Part shown: positions 10,321 through 21,498 of the stretch, piece by piece
Layout of the letters: every line of letters begins with the position of its first letter
Position numbering within the stretch: position 1 is the first letter of the stretch
From: Chrysomallon squamiferum
Taxonomy: Eukaryota; Mollusca; Gastropoda; Neomphalida; Peltospiridae
Reading direction: 5' to 3'
DNA length: 47,885 nucleotides
Assembly (NCBI GenBank): GCA_012295275.1
Contig: CM022678.1
Span: 8,728,047-8,775,931 of the forward strand
Program-made: the position numbers and the translations under genes
The notes under the pieces: generated by a model
Told to the model about the DNA's origin: nothing
Database searches by the model: none
The model's input: the letters and a program-made list of their open reading frames with translations, nothing else

Positions 10321-11970
10321 AGAAATTTTTGCAAATGATTACGAAGCAGTCATTACGAATGATAATGTCAGATTCTTGAGAATGAAGTGTCTGAATGTGG
10401 AAATAATAGTGATTTTGAGAGTGACAATGATGTTGTCAATGATACATATAATAAAAACACGAATGCTTATGAAGGTGAAAATGAAAGTGAAAGTAATTCT
10501 GCTGTAATCACAGCCCAAGTGGTGATGTTTTACAACCTGTTAGGGGTGTGGCCGTGGTAGGGGGTGTGACTGTGGTAGTGGGTGTGGCCGTGGTTGAGGT
10601 GTCAGCATCTCAGCATCAGGTAGATCAGTGTCAGTGGACAAGTGACATGAGAGGGTATCATGAAAAACAATTCAATCCTAAAGAACACCCCAGTCTCAGA
10701 AATATTCCAGATTCACTCAATAATGAGAGCAGCCCTGCTGACTTTTTGACTTTATTCTGGAAAGATGATTTGTGGCAGCTCTTTGTTGTTGAAACTAACA
10801 GCAGGCAGAACATAACAGAGAAGCAAAACCTTCAAATTATTATTAAAAATAGTTTAGTACACTAACAGAGATAAAAGCATTTTTTGGCTGTCGGGTAGTG
10901 ATGGAAATGCTTATTCACAAGGACTGCTATGAACAATTCTGGTGAGATAAGGAAAATGTCTTGACCATCACATCTGGATTTGCACAGATTTTTACAAGAC
11001 TCCAACAGAAAACTCCCTATCTATAAATCAGTATAACAAAGATAAACCGATAAAAGTATCAAAACCTTCCTAGTTTGTGACAGTGAGAATGGCAACATTT
11101 CAAATACAGAAGTATACACAGGTTGCAGGAAGGATGCTGAAACTGTTGAAAATCTTGGTGTGACTAGAAACCTTGTTGTTTTTATGTTGGAACTGTTTTG
11201 TGACCAGCATCACTGTGTGTTTACAGACAGACTCTACACTAGTGTATATTTGTGTGAGATTTTGCTGGAAAACAGAGGAATCTGCCTAGTAGGCACTGCA
11301 CTTACAAATCACAAACTTTTTCCAAAAAAATTGATCAAATCAAAAAATCAAATCAGATGAGGCAGTTTGAACTATTGTTCAATGTAATTGTAGCAGCAAT
11401 TGTTTGGTGCAACAAAAAGCCTGTTTATTTTGTAACTTCTGCATTTATAGCCCACCCCCCCCAGTACATGTACAAAGATATGATAGTAAAGAGCACAGAA
11501 GACTTCCTGTGGGATGTCTGAAAGCTGTCCAAAGTTGCAATGCATAAAAATGACCAACTTACTGAGCTGCATCAGAGCAGACGTCATTACAACTGGCCAC
11601 GTCGTCTTATTATGAAGTTTTTTACGTGGGCTGTGAATAATGCATAACGTAATCATGTGACCTTATCAGCTGCATAATCCCCAGGGGCAAAGAGTGTTTA
11701 CATTCCATGTGTTTGTTGAAAAACTCTGACATCAACTTGTGGGCAGTTATCTCTGTCCGTTACCAGTGAAAGTGCATCTGTACACAGAAAAACACCTACA
11801 AGATTACAGACCTCACGAGTTGGAAACAGACCAGCCCATGCAACATCAAACAGTAGGTGTGTAGTGTGTCTGGAAAAGAACAACAAGGCCAGACAACTAA
11901 ACCCTTGTGGTGCATATAAGAACCTTCCCAAAAAGTCAAAAACAGATTTTTGTAACTACTGTAAGGTTTA
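10320..11970 (+). pseudogene. piggyBac-like (PGBD-type) transposase, decayed
   Basis: Fragments appear in transposase order. An acidic N-terminal part is at 10370-10480. SPADFLTLFWKDDLWQLFVV and ETN are near 10735-10800, and EIKAFFG near 10868-10890. GVTRNLVVFMLELF then DQHHCVFTDRLYTSVYLCEI lie near 11156-11265, with TDRLYTS where the family has a catalytic Asp block. VWCNKKPVYFVTSAFIAHPP is near 11402-11460, and HYNWPRRLIMKFFTWAVNNA near 11587-11645. A cysteine-rich tail (CVVCLEKN, DFCNYC) is near 11860-11965. The enzyme would cut and paste DNA at TTAA. Several stops and shifts, and loss of the start region, make it inactive. The mirror copy at 22886-23410 is cut off by the gap. Confidence 0.85.
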
Positions 11971-12301
11971 GAAAAGGTATACCAGATAAATATATGAGAC
12001 ATTCAAATATAATTTCATGTAATAATTTGTTTAACAGTAAAAATATATTTGTGTTAAACAAGCTATGGTTTGTTAACAGAACTATATGTGAGAGTATGTC
12101 CTTCTACACATCTGCATTTTAATTTTGTTATTTTATAGCTTAAATACATTCTTCTCTGTACTGTAATCTACACTTTATGAGAATAAAGTCATTGACACTG
12201 TACAACTGAGTCTCATCTCCTGTAAAAACACACAATACATTTGTCCTGACTTTTACTTGTAGAATTCTCTGGTTATTAGTTATTACTCCTTTTTATATTT
12301 A

Positions 12302-12332
<31 letters not shown>

Positions 12333-12590
12333 AATAAAATAAAATAAAATAAAATAAAATAAATAAAATAAAAGGACAGAGAAAAGTAAAAAGAACTTAA
12401 AATCAGAGTGTGATCTGTTATTTTTATAACTGCTGTGTCATTTCATGAGTTGTCTTAATGATTATTCCTTATTGTATTATATTTTCATGTAGGCTGCTTA
12501 ATTCAGTATAGGAGAAAATATTTTGCATAGAATTTTGTCAAAAAATGAAGCAAAATGGAAAGGTTTACAATGACTAATGTATTTAAATAC
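11971..12590. other. AT-rich spacer with (AAAT)n/(AAAAT)n tract
   Basis: A microsatellite lies at about 12300-12373. Homology to the right contig resumes at about 12480 (mirror 30360). No gene seen. Confidence 0.6.
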
Positions 12591-12722
12591 CTGCTGGACA
12601 GCACCAAATACTTCAACTCTACTGGAGACTTGAGCTGCTCTTTGTTCCAAAATGTCAGTTTGACTTTGTATTTTATCAACAATTTCTTGACTATTTTTAT
12701 CCTTAACAAGCTGATTTAACCT
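12591..12722 (-). CDS. Coiled-coil exon (44 codons)
   Basis: The acceptor is TTTTCAG and the donor CAGCAG|GTATTT, phase 0-0. The mirror exon at 30116-30247 has the same length with a few substitutions (for example R to K at the first codon, Q to R at the fourth, A to D near the end) and no stops. Preservation in both copies supports a real exon. Confidence 0.7.
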
Positions 12723-13473
12723 CTGAAAATAAACAGTTTAAATCCACTGTTTAGTATATTGGTTTCTTCAGTTCCTATAAATATATGTGATGAAAGATCT
12801 GAATGTCATTCAGTAAATACTGACCTTTCCTTGTTATAAAACAATTCAATAAATTAACACAGCATGAATCAATATAATTATAGAAAACTAAAAATTGAAC
12901 TATAACCTTTTCTAAATCTTATGTTTTGTATTCTAATGAGATCTAATGATGCAGTTATCAATTCAAATTATTTACTGAAAGATAATCTAAAGAGATAACA
13001 AATATGTCTAAAATAAAGATGAATTAGAATCACATAATTAAAGCTAAAGTAGAATTTTTCATTCAGAAACACCTTCAACAAAATTAATATAGATATGTTT
13101 TTCTTTATGAACTGATTTCAAACACACCTCAACATCATTCTTTAAGCCATGTAGTTCTTGGTCCACATTCTTTTCAGTAATGTCCCAAGACCTTTCTTGA
13201 ATCTCTTTTCTCTGCTCTAGAGTTAATTTGTCCATCTTGAAGGAACTTAGTCTATTTAAAATACCAAAAATAAACCATAATTATATAAATATATCATATA
13301 TATATATATATATATATATACAATCAAAAGGTAATGTAAAAACACTGAAGTGACATTACTCTGAAAATAATAAAGTATATTAATAAAATAATAAGCAGAC
13401 ATTTTATTAGTTTTGACATCATTTCATAAACAGGAAACATAAAATCCCTGAAAGACTAAGCATATGCCATGAG

Positions 13474-13527
<54 letters not shown>

Positions 13528-14345
13528 TTTTTAACATTTGTATCTATAAAATGACTTTTTAAATAGTAAAACATCAGGCCCCGATCTCTTTTCATAATAA
13601 ACTAAAATGAGTGAAGATTGTCTAGTATAATAAGTTAAACATAAAAGTGGAAAAAGAAGAATTTTTACTCTATTTAATAAAAACTAAAAGAATACACCCT
13701 GTCCAAAACAAAGAAACTATGCTAACTGAATAAATAGTCTTTTTTCACATAAGTATTGTTTACCATATTGAAAGATTTCAATGACATAAATTGTGATATC
13801 ATTAATTTAAAATAACAAATCACATCTTTAAGAGAAATTATAAATAAAAGCAGAATAGAAATTTACTTACTTTGAATTCTTCATCTGATAAGTTGGTGAA
13901 CTGAAATAAAAATATACAGTTGAGACAGCTGTCCCAATGGGGAAACAAATATGGATATTGCTGACATTTTGCTAGTTAAGGAAAAAATGATGGATTTAAA
14001 TACAACATGAACTGCTGACCTCAAAAACTAGGTGTTTCATTATTTAACTAATTTCTGCACAGACTGAAATAAAGAAAAAACCTTAGTCAATGTTAATATA
14101 AAAAATACACATAACTGTCAGTATAAATAAAATGCAAACACCTGAAAAAAAAGATCTACATGATTTAAATTTAAATACATAATTGAAAACTAGGACTGAA
14201 GATATCATGTCATGTTACATGTAATTATACATGATTTAATCAGGTGTTTGCTCAAACCTGTGTGACAGTGGGATTCAGTAGTGCAGACAAGATTACACAC
14301 AATCAGATGACTCTAACCAAAACAAAGCATTTAATACCACCTTGA

Positions 14346-14381
<36 letters not shown>

Positions 14382-16264
14382 TAAAAACACCATAATCTAA
14401 GTAAATACAAACATACAAACAAGGCTCAAAACTCATCTGAAATAAATTGAGTGACACTAAATTGTTTTTGGTAGCCCGAACAAAAAATATTCATATTTCA
14501 ACTTTTGAGTGTAGGAAAAAAATACTCACTGTTCATTAACTTTTGAAGTAAGATAAAAAAAAATATGCTTCGAAGAGTCACTTATGCAAATATACCAACA
14601 AATGTGATACTGAAATTCTTCTTTATCAAGAGAAAGAAAAATCAAATCTTTTTTTTAACATCCCAGTCACCCAAACAGAACTTTGGTAGCATTTGGTGAC
14701 TGGCCACTTCGAGCCCTTTCATATGTACCTGTATTTAAACATTTATATGTACATATGTATTTAAACATATTACTATTATTTATTATTTTGTCATCTTCAC
14801 GATTGGCTAAAATATATCCAGAAAAGATTTATTTTCAGCTTGCACAATTAAGTTTGCAAATCAAGATTACTTATTTAGCAGTTTTGGAAGGAAAGCTGGA
14901 TCAGCCACAATTAACAAACTCAAAATTGTTTCCAGCTAAATGTTTCTTTTTTTCATGGAATTCCTCTGAGAAAATATATTTCAGGTTAGCTAGATATATA
15001 TATATATATATATGTTTGTGTAATTCCCAACTTTACTTAAAAACTGTTAAGGTTTATTTTAAAAAATATAAATTATTTATAAAACAAATATATATTTCCT
15101 TAATTATTAGGATCAACATTGATTGTCAAAAACAAAAACATGATATAAAAATACATTTTTGCCTTAACACAAAAATTAAAGTTAACAATAATAATATTTA
15201 TTTATTATTAATATTATTGTCATTATTATTATATTAACATTAGCATAATCACCACCATTATTATCATAATCATTTCTGTTACTATGTTTTCTTAGATACA
15301 GATTACTAAGAACTTTAAAATTTAAAGATTGTTCACCTTCTGTGTATCTCCTTGACATTTCCAGAGCTTTTCAAAATGGAGCAGTTATTTCATAACCCTT
15401 TAGGAAAGAAAGAAAATAAAACAAAACATGAAATCACATTCCTATATAAAATGATTTGATCAACCAAGATTTTAATATATAATTTTAATTTAGTTATTGA
15501 TGTTGATTTACTAATTTCCTGTAGTACATTACATATTTTAATTATACACAGATAAAAACTGAAGATAACATTAACATATTAGAAAAGATATTTGTTGTTT
15601 TTTTAAACATATTCTCTGTTAATCCTTAGATTCATCATCTTCAAATATAATCATAAAACAGCTGTAGTGTTGATAAGAAAACAGGAGAGTGAAAATTAAT
15701 AAATATTTAATGTGTAATGCTAGTTAATATTCTCAGCAATTCCAATGTGTGAAGGCAACACAGAAAGTGAAGGTATATTTGTTATAAATCTAAACAGTTA
15801 ACAATATTCTCAATGATTTAGTTTTTAATATCTAAGAATAATGTGATATAAAAAGAAATAAATCTTCAACAGTTAAAATGCATATTAATAATAACAAAAA
15901 CAAACAACTAAAAACAACAAATCCACAACAAACAGCCAGTGTTACTTCTGGAAACAAATACAAAATTAAAAAACAAAAACATTTTAGACAACAAACTGCC
16001 AACACAGCCTATTTAGAAAAGATTTAAGGAAAAAAGAAGAAAAGAAAAATTTGTTTCTTGATAACAGTATGATATTGTCAATCTAATTATCATTTACAGT
16101 TTGTTATATCAATAAAACTTACTTCTTGTTGGTGTTTATCCCTCCAAGAAAGAAAATACATGTTTCTCATGTATCATTACATCCATACAAAACATAATTA
16201 AAACTTTACTAACCTTTTCACTGCAACCATTTTCTGCATTTTCAGCTGGCTTATTGTCATCCAT
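12591..16264 (-). CDS. Coiled-coil protein gene, last exon missing
   Basis: Five exons with consensus-like borders, all phase 0, join to one open frame of 117 codons. They are 16264-16214 (MDDNKPAENAENGCSEK), 15366-15337 (LWKCQGDTQK), 13900-13871 (FTNLSDEEFK), 13235-13128 (MDKLTLEQRKEIQERSWDIT, EKNVDQELHGLKNDVE) and 12722-12591 (RLNQLVKDKNSQEIVDKIQS, QTDILEQRAAQVSSRVEVFG, AVQQ). There is no signal peptide or membrane segment. The last two exons look like a helical coiled coil, so a small cytosolic oligomer or adaptor is plausible. I do not recognise the family. No terminal exon follows in the left contig; a matching coiled-coil exon plus terminal exon is at 30116-31460. An untranslated exon with a short upstream frame may lie at 16999-17037. 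No exon contains a stop. Confidence 0.55.
12723..13127. other. Intron of the coiled-coil gene
   Basis: AT-rich; nothing else recognised. Confidence 0.5.
13128..13235 (-). CDS. Coiled-coil exon (36 codons)
   Basis: Preceded by TTCCTTCAAG and followed by GAG|GTGTGT. The exon begins with ATG, so it could also be an internal start. It is charged and helical (LTLEQRKEIQERSWDITEKN). Confidence 0.6.
13236..13870. other. Intron with (TA)n and (TG)n
   Basis: Contains (TA)n near 13298-13320 and (AT)n(TG)n near 13476-13526. No other feature. Confidence 0.6.
13871..13900 (-). CDS. 30-nt exon (FTNLSDEEFK)
   Basis: A microexon with a strong acceptor (TTTATTTCAG) and donor (AAA|GTAAGTA). Phase 0 fits its neighbours. 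Confidence 0.55.
13901..15336. other. Intron, AT-rich
   Basis: Contains (CA)n at about 14347-14377 and (TA)n near 14994-15013. The open frame at 14683-15237 is isoleucine/leucine/lysine rich with no homology I recognise, so I leave it uncalled. Confidence 0.5.
15337..15366 (-). CDS. 30-nt exon (LWKCQGDTQK), tentative
   Basis: The donor AAG|GTGAAC is acceptable. The acceptor TTTTGAAAAG is weak. It is included because it keeps phase 0 between its neighbours. Confidence 0.35.
15367..16213. other. Intron, AT-rich
   Basis: No feature recognised. Confidence 0.5.
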
Positions 16265-16265
16265 T
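16214..16265 (-). CDS. First coding exon of the coiled-coil gene
   Basis: The acceptor GCGTTTCAG is followed by A-ATG and 17 codons ending AAG|GTTAGT. Joined to the upstream exon at 16999-17037, that exon's frame stops at once, so this ATG is the likely main start. Confidence 0.5.
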
Positions 16266-16998
16266 CTGAAACGCAAATAACAGAGTAATAAATCCAATAA
16301 GTTAGCAGGTAATTTAAATATTTTGGAAAAACACAAAGAATTACTAAGAAATGTATTTAAAATAATTTTAAAAATAATAGTAAAAAAACAAATAAATTCA
16401 TTAACACAAACTGCAGTGTGTCAAAATCCATAAACTGATGCAGTTATCAATAAAACATTCTCCCTGTCTAGCATTACAAAAACTGAGAGTCTGTAGTGTG
16501 TGTGTATGTATGTGTGTGTATACAAAAACAAAACTGTATTTGATATTTAAATATGACATTTCTGTTAATGGTTTAAAAACATAATAATTAGGATAAAAAA
16601 GTATGGCCATATGTATCATTTGTCTATAAGCTGGAATTTAGAAATAAAGAAATTCAATTCAATTTAAAAAAAAAATGTTGTTAACATTATATATAATATG
16701 ATTTGTTTTTGCTCCAATGAGTGGCAATAAAAACATCTTCTAGCCCTGTTTCCTAAAAGCTCATAGAAATCACAAAGTTTCCCATCAATGCAACAACTAT
16801 CACAGCAGCAATGGAACTAACCTTAAACATGTCCCAAAGATCAACAATTAAAATACTACAGAAAGTTTCTACACCAATAACAAAATATGTTATTGTAGAA
16901 ACAGAAAATATGTATGCTTGAAGTTTAACTTCATTACCTAGGTACACACCTTAACCAAGATAAATAAATGTTAGCTAATGTTATATTGTTACACTTAC
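16266..16998. other. Intron, AT-rich
   Basis: No coding signal beyond short chance frames. Confidence 0.45.
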
Positions 16999-17037
16999 AG
17001 AACAGCAAAACATTTCACTTGCAGTTTTGGCTTCCAT
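16999..17037 (-). other. Possible 5' exon with upstream ORF
   Basis: ATG at 17037 opens MEAKTASEMFCCS up to a good donor (TCT|GTAAGTG). Spliced to the exon at 16265 it reads two more codons (NG) and then TGA, giving a 15-codon upstream ORF before the main start. This would tend to lower translation of the main frame if the transcript exists. Confidence 0.35.
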
Positions 17038-17344
17038 TCTGCCAGAAGACCCTGTGTTAGATATTGTACACCTGCATATTTGATTTCTGTACAGAACATG
17101 CAGCCTCTTCCGCTGTTTCATTGATGTGAATATTTGCAAGTCCGCACACACCCACCTCGATGACCTACAGATTTCCTACAGTAATTTGGTGACAAGAAGG
17201 ACAGGACCTCTGCCCGTCACACTTACTGTTGATAATTAAATACAAATTCAAATACAAACGTCATCCTTTTAGTTCCAGCAGCTGCACACAACCATGATAA
17301 ATGTAACAAACGAGCTGCGACGAAATGTTCCGGTTAAAAATGTC

Positions 17345-17790
17345 AACATCAATCAGTCTGTAACTCTCTTGTTTCATCTTCAGTATCTAATTTAATGTTA
17401 TTGCCTTTCATTATTTTGTACAGCTCTTCGTTTCTCACCTGAGATCTAGTGGGTGCAGTCTTTCTATTCCAGGAATGTCATTTTCAATTCCACTGACACT
17501 TGGCACTGTTAGTTTCCACTACACTTTCAGTAGTTTTGTTGTTTTTTGGTACACAAATACTAGGTATGTGTATTACTGCCGGAACTGCGTCTGCCATTTT
17601 CTGCTGTATCCGTGTGACCTGAATCTCCCCGATGGCGAGTGGTGTCTCTGCATAAATCACTTCTCGTTGGTTAACTGGTTCGTTTCGGAGGAGAGTTCGA
17701 AATTTTTTCTCATATTTCTTTTTTTACATCCACAATATCAGGTATATTTACTCCTGCCATGTCGAGCAAATTTGTCATAATTTCAGATTT
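17345..17790 (-). pseudogene. Unrecognised decayed ORF
   Basis: The minus strand reads MTNLLDMAGVNIPDIVDVKK, then a stop and frame change, then QREVIYAETPLAIGEIQVTR, IQQKMADAVPAVIHIPSICV and PKNNKTTESVVETNSAKCQW. After another break it reads TAPTRSQVRNEELYKIMKGN and NIKLDTEDETRELQTD before a stop. Codon use and CpG content are unlike the flanks, and no exon borders separate the pieces, so an intronless or transposon-derived gene is possible. I do not recognise the family. It lies about 300 bp upstream of the coiled-coil gene's possible 5' exon. Confidence 0.4.
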
Positions 17791-18273
17791 GAGTCGTTCG
17801 TTTTTAAGACTGGTTGTTAAAACCAGATTGTGCTATAAAATTAAAAATCCAGATTAAAAAAATCAACGTCTTTCACGTTTAAAGTTATTCCTATTTGAAA
17901 CAGAGTATCACAACCTTCTGTCTGTCTACTAAAAAAATCAAATTCAAAATGTTAATGTTAATAAAAGTTAAATTTTTACAAGTTTCTGAAATAGTATTAA
18001 CTACTTTGAAATTTGTCTTAATACCAGAAAAGAGAACTTTAACTTAACTATTTGACTAGCACAAAAGCTACTAACGCATACCCAAGCTACAAACTGATTG
18101 CTGATTATATAATGAGCATGACATTATTAATAATAATAATAAAAAAGAACAGATAATGGTAGAAATGCTGACCATTCAGATTCAAAGAGATAACACTTAC
18201 ACTGGAAATATGAATAAACTAAGAATGCTTGAAGTGAACAATTTAACCTGAGAACCAGATAGAACTGACTCAC

Positions 18274-18390
18274 CTGAGCATGTTTTGTTGTCTGAATTCA
18301 AGGTAAACATTTCTACACAAACACTGCTCCACTGTGTCATGCACCCTGCAGCCCTGTTCACATGAACTGTTCACTGCAGCACTGTCACAA
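18274..18390 (-). pseudogene. EGF-like exon copy, frameshifted
   Basis: Same borders and same internal one-base shift as 1039-1155. Confidence 0.65.
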
Positions 18391-19308
18391 CTGAACACAA
18401 AATATTTTTATAACTTTATTATATTTTGTCAAACTAAAATAATTTACAATTTTATCACATTCTGTCACAAATGAAAATAATTTTGTCAAAAAATTGAAAA
18501 AATTTTTAGTTATTTTAACCACTAAAAACAAAATTTGTTTTCTCAGTTTAAACAAAAATGAATAATAAACACTTTTGAACAATTTTTTTTTTTTTCATGT
18601 TGCTAAAAAGTTAATGGAAGAATGAATCAAAATAAATATCTGAAAAAAATTAAATTACCTTTATTTACTTTTGTTGGTAATGTTCTAAAAATTAATGACT
18701 CAAACTGGTTTTGTTTTAGGGTACCAAACAGGGTTTGTTTTGTTTCTTTTTGTTTTTAACAATGTTTCTTAGTCACTGAAAGTTGATTTTCTGTGTTAAA
18801 TAAACATTTTTGAATAAAAATTATTAACAAGTATAAAATGATATTTTTATTATTTTATTTATTTATTACATTTTAATGCAGATAAAGTTAATGTTGTCAC
18901 TGAGGTATTAATTAACTCATTCCTATGTCATTTTTCAATCTAAAACATCCATTCTGTTTCTTTGGTAATTAAAATCACAAAATGATATACAAAATTCATC
19001 AATCATTTGTATCATTTAACTATTTTTTTTAAAGTAAAATAGAGTAATGTTTTTAGATATCACTATTTATAAAGTAATAAGCAATCATTTTGAGCATATA
19101 AATATTTATTAAGTAGAAAGGAATCATTTACAGCATATAAATATTTCATAAATAATAAGAAATCATTTGTAACGTATAACTATTTATTAAATAATAAGGA
19201 ATAATTCATTGCATATAACTGTTTATTATATAAAATGTTATAATTTCAACCTGTTACCAAATTTTTAATATTGAGTAATTAACAATTTATTAAGTATATC
19301 CTACTCAC
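18391..19308. other. Intron-like stretch with 39-bp array
   Basis: Matches 1156-2256; the array at 19010-19215 has fewer, more degenerate units. Confidence 0.6.
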
Positions 19309-19477
19309 CTACACATTCATCTGACAAGTTGTGATATCCCGTCTTACACTCAAATGATAGGAGACTGGCAGGTTTTTGCAGCTGCTGTTTGCTTGACATG
19401 AAACTGTTGAAACACTACATTCATCTCTGTTGTTTTCACATCACAGACCACCCAGCCAGCTTTACACTGACAATGGT
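19309..19477 (-). pseudogene. EGF-like exon copy, two frameshifts
   Basis: 169 nt, same frame breaks as 2257-2425; donor TAG|GTGAGT. Confidence 0.65.
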
Positions 19478-19720
19478 CTGAGAGGGAAAAATAAAATTTA
19501 ATTTGAAAATAAATAAATTAAATTAAAATCAAATTTTTGTGTAAGTATTTATTATAAAACTAAATTTATAAAATTATATCAAAAGTATAATCTGAATATC
19601 ATGAAAATTTCTAATTTTACAGAATAAGTTGCTTCAGATTTCAAAATATGATTATGTTTTTAAAATATTTAAAAATTTATTTTTACATTATTGTATTTTG
19701 TGATGAGAAATTCTGCTTAC

Positions 19721-19855
19721 TAACACACGTTGTCTGGTCATTTTCAAGTTTCTTCCCAGCCAGACAGGAACAAGTGAATCCACTGATTCTCTTAGTACAA
19801 GTATCAGTATACTTAGTAATGCTGGAATCAACTGGTGTAAATAAATCATTTATAT
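19721..19855 (-). CDS. cbEGF-like exon copy, first cysteine lost
   Basis: An open 135-nt exon. It starts DINDLFTPVDSSITKYTDTC where the other copies have DINECTSTDVS, so the first EGF cysteine and the calcium-binding Glu are gone. The rest (GFTCSCLAGKKLENDQTTCV) is kept. A functional EGF fold is unlikely. Confidence 0.65.
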
Positions 19856-19858
19856 CTA

Positions 19859-19861
<3 letters not shown>

Positions 19862-19898
<37 letters not shown>

Positions 19899-19920
19899 TA
19901 AAATAATAATAATAGTAATA
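19862..19920. repeat. (AAT)n microsatellite
   Basis: Next to the cbEGF acceptor, as in the other copies. Confidence 0.85.
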
Positions 19921-20318
19921 TAATTATTTTCTATTGTTATTAAGAAAGAGGGATGTCTATGATTTAATAAATTATGTTTTTAGACTATAATTGACATCAA
20001 ATATTTCTGTCTCCAACAATCTGCTGACTGTTGTCTGGTCATTTTCCACTGACACAGATAAAATACTTCTTAAAATAAATCTTCTGTTATCTTTCTTGTA
20101 TTCAAGGTAATACAGTGTACAGAGGAAAAACTTTGTTTAATCGCTCAATGCAATTCAAAATATATAAAATAAAATTCAAGTTATAATAATAATAATAAAC
20201 TAAAAAGCTTATTTCAATATTTCTGAAACCAAGGACTTTTTCATCTGAGACAAGACAGGCAGCCCTTGAACTTTCTGCTTTGATAGGTACACTACAGTTC
20301 AAAGAAAAAAACACTAAC

Positions 20319-20421
20319 CTTTCTCATACTTTTTTCAAGTAGTATCCATACTGACATAAACTGCCTTCAGCTTTATGAGAAATCTGTTCCCATGTCAAAC
20401 CCTGACTTCTACATTCTCAGT
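20319..20421 (-). pseudogene. EGF-like exon remnant
   Basis: The acceptor is GTTTCAG and the donor AAAG|GTTAGT, 103 nt. In one frame it reads ECRSQGLTWEQISHKAEGSL then CQYGYYL, an EGF-like core with some cysteines lost; a TGA sits just before. The mirror is 43763-43865. Confidence 0.5.
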
Positions 20422-20775
20422 CTGAAACAAAAGTAATTTATTATTTTAAAAATATTTTTGACTTGTTTCTTTTTTCTTCATTTTTTTAATCAGTTTTTTG
20501 TTTACCTCAATTTAATATTAATATAAACAACATTTAAAACAGCATCAGTTCAAAAATGATAATGACTGTTTTTTTTCGTTTTAAAAATAAATATAAACAA
20601 ACAATAATTATAGAATTAATTAATGATAGATATAAATCACTGTCCTTTCACTGTTAACTCATTGTTCACTAAAACATACCTAATTAATAGTAACAAAATT
20701 AACACAATATAATTTTAAAACATTCTCAGGTGGCATTAAGTAATTTATCAAAACTGAATTATTTGTCCATTATAC

Positions 20776-20945
20776 CCAGCATCTGTTTACAAACATGTTG
20801 AGCACATCTCAGTGTCTGAGTCTGTACAAATTTCTCTTAACTGGCAGGACTGGAGAAGTCATGTTTTTCAATGAACGCTTCACTACACACATGGTCAAGT
20901 GGTCAACCTTGGTCTTTTTTCTGGTCAGCAGAAGACTTGTTTATC
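20776..20945 (-). pseudogene. Cysteine-containing exon with two in-frame stops
   Basis: A strong acceptor (TTTCTCTCTACAG) and donor CTGG|GTATAA bound 170 nt. One frame reads INKSSADQKKDQG, stop, PLDHVCSEAFIEKHDFSSPA S, stop, EKFVQTQTLRCAQHVCKQML. The mirror at 43247-43416 has the same two stops. It may be the N-terminal module of the EGF gene. The plus-strand open frame over it is a shadow. Confidence 0.45.
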
Positions 20946-21289
20946 CTGTAGAGAGAAAAATTACATTTATCATTGACAAGCCTAATAAATAAATTGTAGT
21001 TAAAAAATAAAAAAAGTTATAAAATTTATCACATATAATTTCGAAACAAAAAGAAATTAAAAAAATATTTAAAAGTTACCGAAAATATTAAAATTATAAA
21101 TTATTAAGTCAGAATGTTTGAAAATTAATTGCGACCAAAGTTCCGTTTCGGCGATTGGGATGGTAAAATGGTTATGGGGAAGTCGCCTTTTTCTTATAAG
21201 ATATAACACAAGAGTCAGTATTAATCTCAAATATTTATTTCATACAAAAGGTTTGCTAGTAGTTCGATAAAGTGGACTTATCGGCTTAC
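20946..21289. other. Intron-like stretch
   Basis: AT-rich on the distal side; CpG-rich from about 21120. No gene called. Confidence 0.45.
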
Positions 21290-21498
21290 CTGAATTTGCC
21301 AACATCGGTTTATAACACTAACTTTCTCGACCGGATAGGCATGGCGCTAACTGTAGTCTTGATAAACAAAACCACGAGTCTCGCTGACCCAGTATCGGAA
21401 AAGTGATCGGGACCGTTCGGATCATCTCGGTCGAATAGACGGAGACATTCGAGTCCTCTGTATATATCCAACAGAATCCGTTCTCCTCAGAAAAAGGC
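21290..21498 (-). CDS. CpG-rich exon, one-base deletion relative to mirror
   Basis: Same borders as 42682-42891 (CTACCAG acceptor, TTCAG|GTAAGC donor) but one A shorter in a GAGGA(A)GAACGG context. That base switches the frame from RPFSEE to NGFCWIYTEDSN. It may be the 5' exon of the EGF gene. A sequencing or assembly error cannot be excluded. Confidence 0.45.

Larger units (their letters stand above)
17990..19915. repeat. Direct copy of block A
   Basis: Matches 720-2860 in the same orientation, including three EGF-like exons, the 39-bp array and the (AAT)n tract. It is more diverged from 720-2860 than the inverted copy at 44300-46150 appears to be. Confidence 0.8.

Noticed and set aside
11160-12122. 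Short separate genes on both strands
   Set aside because: They are pieces or antisense shadows of one piggyBac transposase.
14683-15237. 184-codon ORF in the coiled-coil gene intron
   Set aside because: AT-rich composition, no conserved motif, not duplicated, opposite strand to the gene.
20795-20992. Plus-strand 65-codon ORF, identical in both copies
   Set aside because: It is antisense to a segment with a strong acceptor on the other strand; identity follows from recent duplication.
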